A stretch of 64,000 nt of DNA from Paralichthys olivaceus. Lineage: Eukaryota; Chordata; Actinopteri; Pleuronectiformes; Paralichthyidae. The position numbers and the translations under genes were made by a program. The stretch is taken from contig NC_091100.1 of the NCBI RefSeq assembly GCF_024713975.1, positions 18,186,001 to 18,250,000 on the forward strand, in the 5' to 3' direction. Below the pieces are notes generated by a model. It saw only the letters and a program-made list of their open reading frames with translations, ran no database searches and was not told the DNA's origin. Positions 40,400 through 52,327 of the stretch are shown here, in pieces (positions within the stretch are counted from its first letter, which is position 1; every line of letters starts with the position of its first letter).

Positions 40400-40672
40400 A
40401 ATTAGACCTCTGTATTCAACCCATCAGTGTGGACACAGCACACACGGAACACACGGAACACAATCCACACACCGACCACACACGGAACAGTGGGCAGCCA
40501 TGAAGGCGCCCGGGGAGCAATTGGGGGGTTCGGTGCCTTGCTCAAGGGCACCTCGGCAGTGCCCAAGAGGTGAACTGGCACCTCTCCAACTTCCATCCAT
40601 GCTGGACTTAAACCGGCCACCCTCCGGTTCCCAAGCCAAGTCTCTATGGACTGAGCTACTGCCTCCCATGTC
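40400..40672 (-). mobile_element. tRNA-derived SINE
   Basis: Read on the minus strand, the element starts with a tRNA-like head containing an A box (TAGCTCAGTCCATAGAG, around 40643-40658) and a B box (GGTTTAAGTCC, 40604-40614) at tRNA-like spacing. The body includes 'ccttgagcaaggcaccgaa', followed by a CACACGGAACA-type tail. These are RNA polymerase III internal promoter features. An open frame through it is a repeat artefact. Confidence 0.75.
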
Positions 40673-41385
40673 ACAGCTGTCTTTTAAATACCTCTGTCTT
40701 CTCTACATACATACACCCAACCATAGACACATACATATGTTTATATATATATATATGTATATATATATAAATACTTCTTTATCTTTGTTTATAATAATCC
40801 TCCAGACACAGGTTTAGTCCATAGTATGGATTATGAGGACATACTGATCCAAAGGTTTACTGCCTGGTAGCTACAGGAAACACACCTTCTTTCAAACACT
40901 CGTCTGAATCAACTTGTGTGTGCTCATGTGTACACTGGAGACGTGACTGGAGGTCCTTGTTGACATGGCAACATGAAGAACAGACCGCAGACCGTTTTTT
41001 GTTGCGAGCAAGTGGACTGTTCCATCTGTGTGAGGACATTTAGCTTCATTGGTTGATCACACACAAGCTGAGCTGATGTGAAGTCATATCTGAACTAATG
41101 TCCTTTAATTAATCTTAAAATAAAAAATAGGAAATCAATCTGCATCAGACGGAAATCTACCCTCACCAGAACCCAATTTGGAAAATACTTGTATGCGACA
41201 ATGTACAGCACATATCCATTGTCTCATAATGGAGTATTTTAAAACGAAACCGGCACTCTGCATCATTGCACTATTTCTCCATTTCATCGTCATTGTTGTT
41301 GTGTTTTATGTTCACATACATACTTTTGCATATATATTTATATTCATGTATATATGAATATAAATATATACCTTGTTCTGATTTG

Positions 41386-41587
41386 TGTGTGTGTGTATCT
41401 GTGTGTGTGTGTCTGTGTGTGTGTGTATCTGTGTGTGTGTGTGTGTGTGTGTGTGTATCTGTGTGTGTGTCTGTGTGCTTTTTTGCAGGCTTAGAGTGAT
41501 CTGGTTAATCTGCCACATTAGTTGGTCAGATGTCATTGCTGCAAGACTCTTGTGTTTGCATGTGTGTGTGTGTGTGTGTGTGTGTGA
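41386..41587. repeat. Compound (GT)n microsatellite
   Basis: GT runs broken by regular ATCT and CT inserts from 41386 to 41480, then a second GT run at 41561-41587. Intergenic between mvb12a and the Ig gene; no exon is seen in 40700-42500. Confidence 0.9.
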
Positions 41588-42505
41588 GGAGGCGGTCATT
41601 GCACTTGTTATAGGATTATGAATGAAACGATCTCTGGAACCACATTCTAATTGCCAGACAATTTGCACAACTGTGCACATTAAAAACCCCTAAAACGAGT
41701 CTTCATTTTTCAAAGGGTGTTTAGTGACTCCTTAAGAGCTGGTGTTAACTAACAGCTCTGTGTGAGTGTGCATGAAGGATACTTGTTCATTTGTGTGTGT
41801 ATTTATCTCATGATTCAGAATATAATATAGGAGATATAGTCCATTAGTAGGTCTTTAATCATATTGTTTCTGAAGCAGAACTCAAAAACCATTTGGATTT
41901 TTTTGTGACATTTCACAGTTTTGTTGATCTGGAAGTTTAGTAGTAGCTTTTGATATCGTAGGTTTATTTCTCTTTATTTTTATGCCTCAAAGCGAAAAGT
42001 CTGAGGGTCTGATTGATCAGCCGCTGTAAGGCTACGTTCATAGGTCAACACACACGCACGTAGCTAAATCATTTTCTTGGAAAGCAGAATGACAAAGTTA
42101 AATCCACATCCCTGTGTACTGTAGTTAATCACAAGTAAAATAAATGAAATCCTTAAGTCCAGCTTTGGCTCTTTTCAACAGAACATATCCTACAATGTCT
42201 GCACATGTAATGTCGGTGACATGAGCTATTTATTAGAATTGACTCACTTGACATCATTCAGGCCCAAAAGATAACTTTTGTGAGCAAGCAAATATTAACT
42301 AATTAAAAAAATAAGAAAAACAACATTGGAATGAAATGCTTCATAAGCGACTGAAGCTTACAGTGTTTGAATAGGAGAGGGGTAAATGGTAAGCCAGGGG
42401 TTAAAGGTTGAAAGTGATTGTATGAAAAAGAGACAGAGAAAGAGACGGAGAGACAGAGAGAGGGGATTAACTGTGGGGAGAAAGTGAGGTTGTTCTCTGT
42501 TCACC

Positions 42506-45500
42506 ATGGATTTATCACCTGGGGCTCTGATCCTCTGCTCACTGTTATGTTCAGGTACGAATCTGATTTGATTTAAAAACAGCAAAGAAACATCGACTGC
42601 AATATTGTGGATTTAGCAGGTTTGTCTTTCATTGTTGTAGCCTCTCTGTTGCGTGATGCCTGTAGAGATGTGCAGTGGATTCTTTTTGTACTTTAAAGGG
42701 TCGAACAGCAACTAAACCAATATGTGATATTAATCTGGATAATCCACAAATGTTGCTGTCAATAGATTTTATAAGAATCATTTTCTACTTAAAAAAGTCC
42801 TTTCTTTGTCTGTCTGTCTTTTTGTGGATTTAAGCAGAATCATTTCTGGAACGACTTTCTTTTATTTTATGGCTCCATAAGAAAGTTTGAAAACTCTGAT
42901 TCCCGACATATCAGTAGAATAATCTACACAGGGACAATTTTGTATACACTGACTATACTAACGTTAATGATGTTAATGATTATTCATAATACATACCACA
43001 CACGTGACACTTTCTGAAGAGAAATTTACAAATTTCATTTGTACTTTTCCTTTTTCCTTTGCCATCAAATAACTTCTGTTCAATCAGTGTATTTGCTCAG
43101 ACTGTTTGCTTTGGGTTGCTGTTTGTTTACACGCTTTTATCCCAGACCTGACTAAAGGTTCATAGAACATGTGTGTGCGTATGTGTGGTATCACCAGCTC
43201 TCCTCTCTCTGTGCAGTGGCTGGCCAGGCTCCTGTCGTCTCAGTGGAGCCCCGGGTTGCCACAGTGCGCCAGGGGGAGTCTGTCAGCTTTAGGTGCCAAG
43301 TTGGGAGCGGTGCACAGCCAGTCCAACTGGAGTGGAGGAGAGCCAATAACCAAGCATTGCCAGGTCAGGGGCAGTAATCAAATTTGAATGTTTATGTGAT
43401 AGGGTCCGATATAATAAATAGAGAAATGCACAGTAATAATCCAATGCAATGCATCACAGAATTTATAGCAACTGCTAAACCCTTGATGCCTGTAGAGGAG
43501 CCTTTAAAGACAACAAACAGAAAACATTAGAATTAGACCATAACATGAATTGCAGATGCAGCAGTACAACTGACCAGAGTACACATTTGCATACATATAC
43601 ACATGCAGCAGTACAACTGACCAGAGTACACATTTGCATACATATACACATGCAAATACATATCCACTCACAGAAACACATGTAAAGTACATACAAATGC
43701 ACATGGTGTCTACACAAATACACACACACCTTCCCCCAGTACCTATACATGTACTGCAAGATTGATTGGCTTATTTGAAATCCTTCTGCTCTAATTTAAA
43801 ATGTTGGAAGTACAAAGTAAAGTGATTTTTTTCCCTACAGACAATGCTAAGGTTGGTCCTGATTCCTCTGTGCTGACTATTGCTAACGCCCGAGCCGGAA
43901 ACCAGGGCCAGTACCGCTGTGTGGCAGCCAACTCTGCAGGCCGCGGCACCACCACAGCTGTGCTGAACGTCAAATGTAAGCCTGTCTTCACACTTTCTCC
44001 ACGACTGATTGTGTGTGAGCAACTCTGGGGCCCATGAATAGATATTGCATACTATACTATTATATATACTATCAAAAAGTTCAAAATAGATGGTATTATA
44101 TTTGACATTAATTATGCTGATGTTATGAAAGTAGAGCCGTGACTGAGGCAACATACAAAGTACTTTATGAAAATAGTGTGCAGTACCCATGTCTACAATG
44201 GGAAACTGATTAATTGATTTCAGATGAGAGTTTACTTTGGAGTGTTACTATCAATGCTGAAGCCCCAAACATAACACTTGTGTGTGAGTGCATCACATAT
44301 TATTTTGAAGTACTGCAGGTAGACACAGTTAGACTTCAATATTTAGCAACTAAAGACTCAGCTTCTTCCCCGAAGAGTTGGTTGAGACCAAAAAAGAGCT
44401 AAAAGAGAAGAAATACAGAACCAAAATTTGGCAAGTGACCTGAAAAGTGACCCCTAATGAATGATAATGTTGCTCCATAACTAGATGAGTATATGATAAT
44501 AAAAATAAAAACAATAATAATAACAGTTTCCCAACAATTTGCCATATAAACTTAAAAGATCATGATGTCTATTTAAAAATTGAAGGATGAATGTTATCGT
44601 ATCGCTGTGTCCTCTCTCTTTCTCAGATGCTCCTAAAGTGCGGCTGACACCCGCGGGGCCCCTGCATGTCAGGATTGGTGACCCTGTGTCAATTGGGTGT
44701 CGTGCCACAGGCAGACCACTCCCCAAGCTGAAGTGGATACGCCAAGGCTCCACTCTGCAGCTGGTTACCACGGAAACAAACGATGTCAACACCATACAGG
44801 TGAATTCCGAACATCTGCATAAGAATAACTTGAATTAATTTCCTCATTTTAGTTGAATAGATATAAAACAATACTTGCAATCTCATTCCTCAGTGGGCTG
44901 CGGTGCGTCCAGAGGACTCAGGAGTTTATATCTGCCAGGCTGAGAACAATGAAGGGGTGACAGAGGTCAAAGTTGAAGTCATTGTTGAGGGGGGGCCGGG
45001 AGCACCAGTGGCCACAGTGAGCACTAAAGAGATGACGGTGGTGGAGGGACATACAGTCACAATGGAGTGTCAGGCCAGTGGTAAGATGTTGTTGTGCTCA
45101 AATATATTTCAGTAACAGTTCTGCTCTCACTTCTCATTTCTCCCCTCACTTTTGTTTTCTCTTCCTCCTCCCAGGTTCCCCTCCTCCTATCATCACCTGG
45201 TCCAAGCTGCGAGCTCCGTTGCCATGGAAACACACAATGGTCGGTGGTGTTTTGACACTGACCAGTGTGGGGCGACAAGACTCAGGACAATACATCTGCA
45301 ACGCGACCAACATCCATGGCTACAGTGAGGCGTACACGCAGATGGAGGTGGACAGTGAGTGGAAGAAGCAGAGTATAACAGATAGTGTAGATCCACATTC
45401 TTTGTCCCTGCTCAGGTTAAGAAAAGGTGTCTTCTCCTTCACACAGCTCCTCCATATGCCACCTGCCTGCCCGACCAGGTGAGACTTCGGCCGGGGGACT

Positions 45501-45809
45501 CCCTGCGCCTGCAGTGCCTCGCCCACGGCTCTCACCCCATGCAGTTCGTGTGGAGCCGGGAGGGCCGGGCCAGCCTTCCCCCAGGAGCAGTAACCACAAA
45601 GGATGGAAAGCTGCTGGTGGCTCACGTTAAACTGAGCGACAGCGGAACATACAAATGTGGGGCAACCAACCACATCGGCTCCAGTGAAGCACTGGCCAGA
45701 GTCATCATAAAGCGTGAGCTAGCCTTTATGTTTGCTCAATTTAAAGACCGTTAAAATCGACTCTTTCTTTCCTTCATCTTGTCTCCTTTCTTTTTTTTTT
45801 ACAGCTTAA
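42506..45809 (+). CDS. Secreted four-Ig-domain protein resembling perlecan (HSPG2) domain IV
   Basis: Eight exons, plus strand: 42506-42554, 43217-43363, 43841-43975, 44627-44799, 44894-45080, 45175-45354, 45447-45713, 45805-45809. They join in frame to 380 residues ending VIIKP-stop. Exon 1 encodes a signal peptide (MDLSPGALILCSLLCSG). Four I-set Ig domains follow, each with its Cys pair: FRC/YRC, GC/YIC, EC/YIC and QC/YKC. Ig3 and Ig4 carry motifs close to perlecan domain IV, such as VEGHTVTMECQASG, GQYICNATN and LRLQCLAHG, and the linker TPPYAT resembles perlecan's APYAT. No transmembrane segment or GPI signal is seen, so it is probably extracellular. An extra Cys (C297) in Ig4 has no partner. 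N273 is a glycosylation sequon. A poly(A) signal lies at 46227-46232. The exact orthologue is unknown to me; it may be a lineage-specific duplicate of part of hspg2. Confidence 0.88.
43556..43649. repeat. 47-bp perfect tandem duplication
   Basis: Two identical 47-bp units (43556-43602 and 43603-43649) lie in intron 2 of the Ig gene, followed by a CA-rich stretch to about 43732. Confidence 0.9.
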
Positions 45810-46274
45810 TCCATTGTGGTCATATTGTCTGATTGACAATCCATCGATTCAATCCAATTTCTACAAGCCTGGATCCATTACTTTTTAAATGTTTTGAACA
45901 CAGAATCATATTTATCGATTCTCACACTTTGATGAATGAAGGTTAGACAGCAACACAGTTTAGATGTTTGGTATTATTGTGCATATGAGTTAATTTTATA
46001 CTTTTATAAAAAATGGATGCTGTTGCTGTTGCTGCTTCTGTCACATATCTGGCTTCAGAGAGCTTTTCTCTTCTGTGTGAAGTCTGTGCTGACGTCTGAC
46101 ATGCTGCAGTGTCTGTGGGAGGTTTTCTGCTGGAATGCTTCTACACCCTGTCCTTCATGGCATCTGCTGAGTTTACACTGTTGCACTGTTTGAAATGAGG
46201 CCACAAGACAAACAACAATCTGATATAATAAAAAAGAAAGTCTTTATTGTGACACCGAATGCTAAATCAATAAA
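45810..46274 (+). other. 3' UTR of the Ig gene with two poly(A) signals
   Basis: AATAAA occurs at 46227-46232 and 46269-46274 on the plus strand, about 420 and 460 nt after the stop codon. No further exon was found downstream. Confidence 0.65.
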
Positions 46275-46439
46275 GTTGGGAATAATTTATGAAATTGTTG
46301 TTTACAGTGTATACATGATAGGGACTGTAGATAAAAGGTATTAACAGAGGGAGGGGTGTCAGAGACCTGTAAGTTTGCTAAATGATGCTAAAAGTCTTCC
46401 CTCGCAGTTAAGTTAATAATTATTATGTTTTCATTAGAG

Positions 46440-46770
46440 TGTGTTTGCTTGTCAGATTGCAGGATTACACAATAACTACTGAACGGATCACGACCAAAAC
46501 TCAGGAAAGAACCCAATAAATTTTGATGTGGATCTGGATTAGGGGGCGGATCCAGCAATTATTCTTTTTCACTTTATTCAACATTTTTTTGGGCATTTTT
46601 CAACATTTCTTTTGTTTTCTTAGAGAATCATTCACTTATCTTGATGAAATCTGGATCTGGCATATTTAGGGGACTGATTTATGAGTTTGTGCAATTTGGT
46701 GCAGATATCTGAATAAAAATCCATATCTAGTGAATTTGAATGAGGTTTCATAATACTATTGGGCTCTTCT
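46440..46770 (+). repeat. Dispersed repeat family C, fullest copy
   Basis: Contains 'aggattacacaataactact', 'gatctggattagggggcgga', 'ttttcactttattcaaca' and 'tgcaatttggtgcagat', linking all other copies in the window. Confidence 0.65.
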
Positions 46771-49303
46771 GAGTGCTATTCTAGTTACATAAATAGTTTC
46801 ATCAAAATGATTGCATTACAAGGTACAATGTGAATGAACATCACTCGAAGCAAAACAAACTTCACTGTCACCAATCAGGTTTAACATGTAAATAAAAAAA
46901 TGATTTACATTCGACTTTCAGGCACTTGTGTTGTCTCCAAGCCAGAAAAAGAGCAATCTGAGCTCTCACACCCTTAATAAGCCGAGGGACAGATGCAGTG
47001 CACAGTCAAACAAGCTATTGTTTTCCAAATGCCTCCATGTAGTCCATAAACAGAATAAAAGCATCTGTCCGATCACTGCAGCTCTCTGTGTAAATATGGA
47101 CTGTAAACTCCTGCTGAACAGGCAAAGTTCAGTTTGATCACACAGACGTGTTGCAAGATGAAGCACCGATGGTTATGCTGGTTGCATGAAATCTAAAACA
47201 GCTCTGCCTATATGAGGTGCTAGCTCGACATTTAGGTTTTATGGCTACAGCAGGGGGTTTGAAAGAGAACGACCATTTCCACGAGCTGCTGCCAGGACCC
47301 AGGGGTGACTCAGGCCTCCTTTGTAAAAACCTCCCAACCTCCATGGAGTTACAGGCCTCAGCCTTTCCACTGTTCCTCTCTATCTTTACAACATCTTCAG
47401 GTCGGGGAGGAAACATCTATCGTATGTCACCTCGCTTCACCCCCTCACTTCTTAGAGCCACTGAGGAATGGGGAGTTGATGGAAACAAAACACAGCAGAG
47501 TTAACTCTAGACCACACTTTGCTTATGTTGGCCTTAAGAGGTGGGGACAGGCAGAGATAACAGATGGTGTGTCATGGCCGTATCAGTCAAAGAGAGAAAA
47601 CAAAGTCCCACATATTCATTTTTCTTCACATTCTATTACAGTAATAATAATGACAAACTTTTACTGCATTGGAAAAATACTAAGCATGCCGTACCTGCTG
47701 CAACAAAAACCACGTCACCCCAATGAGGTTAGAGCGTCCTGTGGAAATGGTGTGATGGGAGGCTGTGGTTTTCACTTGGTGAACCCAGATACCTTGCAGC
47801 TTTGCAGCAGTGTTTTTTTTTTTGTATCCACATATTCTGCATAAGATATAAAGGCAGACCGATGCGATGATATGGAGAGCATATCGCACTTTGCTTTATA
47901 TCTAAACTCACGTTGTCTCTTTAAAAATAGTGTTTAACTGTTACATTTTTGTCTTTCACAGACTGAGGAAGTTGTCTGTGAAAGTGGGGCTTGACTGCTG
48001 ACAGGAAGGAGACATTCTCTTGGCCAAATAGGTCACTAAGGATGGAAAAATAGGCTGCATGACACAGAGGAGCGATTTTCATAGCCTTCTCCCTTATATG
48101 GAAGAAAAAAGAAACATATAAAGGTCTTTGAAACACAACCTTTACATATCTACAGCCAGGAAATCAGTGCTAATCCCAGTCATGAGGTTGTGACCCTTCA
48201 GGCTGTCCTTGCTTTGAACACTGTATGGGATGAGAAGGGAAAAATATAAACTTCTTGGCTTATCTCACTATTCTTCTCTTGTGAAATACACAATACTTCC
48301 ATTTTCAAGCTGAGAGACAAAATTCCTCACTTTGTGGAAGTTTTACACTTTAATTTCATTCAACTTTAAAAACTGCCAAGAGATTTAAAGTTAACAATAG
48401 TTTATTTCACACAAGCCAAAAAGGTTGTAGGCCACTGCACTTAAGAGTTGTTAACTTTCAATATTGAATTCTGCATTTTGGTTTATAAGCTTTGATGGTT
48501 GTGAAAGGCTGGTTAACACCTGCACGCACATGCAAACACACACAGACACACACACATATGTTAGTTTGACACTTTACACAGAGCTTGCACTGTGAACATC
48601 TTTATTTTTCTGTTGTTTCCATTCTCGACAACTTGTGGTCCCCTTTTACACCGTTCATCACAGAGACATCAGCTCTGAAACAGAGAAACAATGCAAGATA
48701 TGTTTTAATTTTCTTTACGGTCAAGCAATTCAGAGAACCAATCATGACAAGGTCTCAGGATATTCCAAACAAATCAAATTCGTAAATGATTCATCATCTA
48801 TAAATAACAGAACTTGATTTGGGTGACTCAATATATTGAATTCTCACTTTCACCATCCTTGGTAAAACTGGGAAAATCGGAGAAACCTGTGTGAGTGGGG
48901 TCATCACAATAACTGAGTAAACTAATCTTTGTGTCCCTGATATGTTAATTATGATCTGTTTCTCTGATTTTATTTGTCTTACAGACTTTAAAATAGCACA
49001 TTAAAACACTGCCAGCTTAATGCCGCTGCAAAGAGGCTGCTGCTTGTTGCAGGGTGGTGTCAATACAGCCTACATAGGCTTCAAGCTTTTTTTCATTTTG
49101 ACATTATGTCACTTGTGACTTGTGACACAAGAAAACAGCTGCTTGAGGTCGGGGGAAAAAAACATCTGACTAAAAATAGCAGACTGATCGAAAGCCAAAG
49201 GTACAACATGTACAGCATGTTGCTTCACATCCTTTGTTTTTTCAACCGAACATTTACAGAAGGGCTTTACAAAAATGAAAAGTATATTGTAAAGAACTGT
49301 GTT

Positions 49304-49674
49304 ATAGTATAGTGTGTAGAATTTTGTGATATCTAGTGTTGAAATTGCATGTTGCAGTTGAAATCCCCTCACCTCATCTCTCCTTCCAAAAGTGAAAAAG
49401 AAACTGTGACCGCCTTTAGTTGTCATAAAAACTCAAAAGGTGTTTAGTTTGTCCAGTCTGGACTAATGTAAAAAACATGGCGGCCTCCGTACAGAGGACC
49501 CCCTCGATGTAAATATAAAGTATTTAAATATAAAGGGTCTTTTCTGGAGCAAAGAAAACTACAATTCATACAATTTAGATGAAACGAACTGGTGAAAACA
49601 TCATGAGAATTATTCTATATTAAAAATCTGCCAATAGTTCCCTTTCACCTAAATCTTACACACTGGACCTTTAA
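49304..49674 (-). mobile_element. MITE family A, copy 3 (inverted orientation)
   Basis: Intergenic, in reverse orientation to copies 1 and 2. It ends 'tacacactggacctttaa' at the high side. The internal text 'ccagtctggactaatgtaaaaaacatgg' region and the adjoining sequence mirror copies 1 and 2. Confidence 0.7.
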
Positions 49675-49951
49675 CAGTAATCCAGCAAAAACACTAAAAT
49701 CTGATAAAATGAAAACAGCTATTGTCTTTGCAATTATCTTCTATCGTCAAGTGACCATTAGTGACTCACCATCAATCATCATTTCATATGAAAACATGTG
49801 ATTCATTTGTTCATAATAGGTAATTTACTGTATTGAAACTAGAAATAAAGATATGAAAATGATTCATACTGGTTCTTTTTCTTTTACATTTTCCTCAAGG
49901 GTAAAAATGTCAAAAGAACATTTACTAAAATGAACAATAAAAAGTGATGGA

Positions 49952-50002
<51 letters not shown>

Positions 50003-50924
50003 AATAGGCAGAAAGAAGAGAAGAAATGTGTCTAAAAGGATGTGAGGGGGAGGTATGAGGATGTGGCATTGGAGCGCATGGTGAGGAAAAAAAAAGTAAA
50101 ATCCTCTCAGGTTTTCAAACTAAATGATATGTTCGACGGTGGAAAATGAAATACTAGTGGACCAGAGCTTGTCTGTCCCTCAACTGTGTAATCATAAACT
50201 CAGTTTCCTTATGGAAAGATCCTGTTTGTGTGAGTGTGTGTGCCTGCAGCTCTGGGCACTAACATCTGTAACATCGGTCAGTATTATAAAGCTTTATTCC
50301 ACAGCATCAATTCAAAGTCCTGGAACTTTCCACCATATAGTCATGTGATGTAACAGTGGAGCAACGTTGACGTGCCATGGCGATGAATTTTGTTATCCTA
50401 CACTGTCACTGACAGTTGGTCTGTAGTTGACAGCAGCGGATTAATATTTCATTCCCCTGTCACCCCTGAGTGGGAAGCGTTTGCTCTCTCCCATGCCCAA
50501 TGGTTGGGTTGGGGTCCCACCCTAACAGTAAGAACAATTGTAAAATACTGCAGACATGTAACTTCTCCTTCTGGTGAGTCAGGCTGTGTGGAAACAAAAA
50601 ACGAAATGAGAGGAAGTTGGGAAAAACCATCAGGTACGTCATGTTTATCAAAGACAAATCTGCACATGTGTTTACACCTGGAGCAATAAGTTATTTATTT
50701 TAGATGGACGGATGGTGCACACATGCTGTGTCAGGAAAGAAAGGCGGTGAGGGGAGAGTATCAGTTTGGTTATGATTTTTTTTTGCTAATGCTTTTGTAT
50801 TGCAAGATCTCTCTTGTATTAACTTCTCATAAAACAAATGGTGGATAAGTTGACAAACATTGATAAATATTTGATTCTGCAGAAACATTAAATACAACAG
50901 AAATATGTGCAAATCATCACCAGT

Positions 50925-51290
50925 AGTAGGATGTAACAAAATACTACTTTACTTTACTTCATTACTGTACGTAAGTACAATTTTCATGTATCTGTACTTT
51001 CCGTTACTTTTCACTTTTACTCCATTACATTAATCTGCACATATCTGTACTTTTTACTCCACTCACTGATCCAATCAGAGTGGGCAGGTAACATTAGGCC
51101 CCGCCTCCTCTGATGAAAGTACTGAACCTGCAGCAGCAGCATCACTGGTGAAGAAACACCTGAAATGAACTGAGGCTGAGACTCAGCAATAATGATGCAG
51201 TAGACCTTTACTTGTACGTATTTAGTTTTTAGTATTAGCTTTTACTCAAGTAGAAAAGTTAATGTGGAAGTTTTAGGTGTATTTCTGGGC
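50925..51290. repeat. Dispersed teleost repeat built on TACTTTACTTCATTAC motifs
   Basis: The stretch with 'tactttactttacttcatta', 'gtacgtaagtacaatttt' and 'cacttttactccattaca' matches a widespread fish interspersed element. Family not named. Confidence 0.5.
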
Positions 51291-51640
51291 ATTACGCGAG
51301 TCGGAACAAGAGCAGCAATGAGCTGAGTCAGAACTCAGTCCTCTGTTCTTGGGTTGAGCCATTTTATTAAATCAGTCACCAAATTATAATGTGTCAAACT
51401 CTCCTGAACAGCCCTCAACAAAGTGTTTGTGAATTAATCCCAGGCTTATTAGGTGGCTTTAACTATTCTTTGATTTTTTTGTACAGTACTTTGGTCAACT
51501 CTGCTTGTTTTAAACATGATTTATGATCACAAGGAGAAGGTCAAGTGCAACAGCTTCCTTATATCCAGTAAGTCTTGTACAAATGAAACACATTTTTGTC
51601 ATTTCTCCTTTTTGGTTATGACTGCTGGTCAGTGGACAGA

Positions 51641-51699
<59 letters not shown>

Positions 51700-51949
51700 A
51701 CACCATGTAGTTCAGCTGCAGATAAAGTTACAGTTGGTTTCAACTGCCTGACTCAATGAGAGGCAAAAAAGAGCTCAATGGATAAACACCATCTAAACAC
51801 ACACACACAAGTTTGCACTGCTAGGAGACGGTAGTGACTTCCATTTATTGTGGACAGCCTGACCAAAATCTTTCCCTAACCCTAACCATGACCGATACAT
51901 GCCTTACTCAAACCTTAACCTAACCACTATTCACTTCTTACCACTGACC

Positions 51950-52327
51950 TTAAAGGGATAGGTCACCCAAAAATGAAAATGTGCTCATTGGCTACTCACC
52001 TCTGTTCCGAAGGAGGCGTGTGTGAAGTGAAAAAACACGTTAGTTTCAGGGGTAAATCCAATATAATTGGCGACCGCTTTTTCAAACGTTAAAAAAACAA
52101 ACTTAAAATGCCTCCATTTAGGGACACTTGGATAAGACCACACAAGCAGTATGGAGGCATTCAATATTTTACATTTGAACAAATGGTCACCAATTTTTTG
52201 GGATTTGGCTGCAACGATGTTTACCCCTGAAACTCCTAATGTTTTTTGTGGACTCTTCACCCACCCCTCCATTGGTATTCTTGTATATAATGAGTGAATT
52301 TTCATTTTGGGTGAACTATCTCTTTAA
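51950..52327. mobile_element. MITE family B with about 30-bp terminal inverted repeats
   Basis: The left end TTAAAGGGATAGGTCACCCA continues into AAAATGAAAAT. The right end, reverse-complemented, reads TTAAAGAGATAGTTCACCCA continuing likewise. The interior is non-coding, so it is non-autonomous. Confidence 0.8.

Noticed and set aside
40402-40674. 90-codon minus-strand frame resembling a protein
   Set aside because: It runs through the tRNA-derived SINE; similar frames occur in many SINE copies.
41266-41680. Val/Cys-rich and Thr/His-rich frames on both strands
   Set aside because: Direct translations of (GT)n/(CA)n microsatellites.
47305-47844. 179-codon plus-strand open frame
   Set aside because: No recognisable domain, weak start, and no exon-intron support. 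Kept only as unexplained intergenic sequence.
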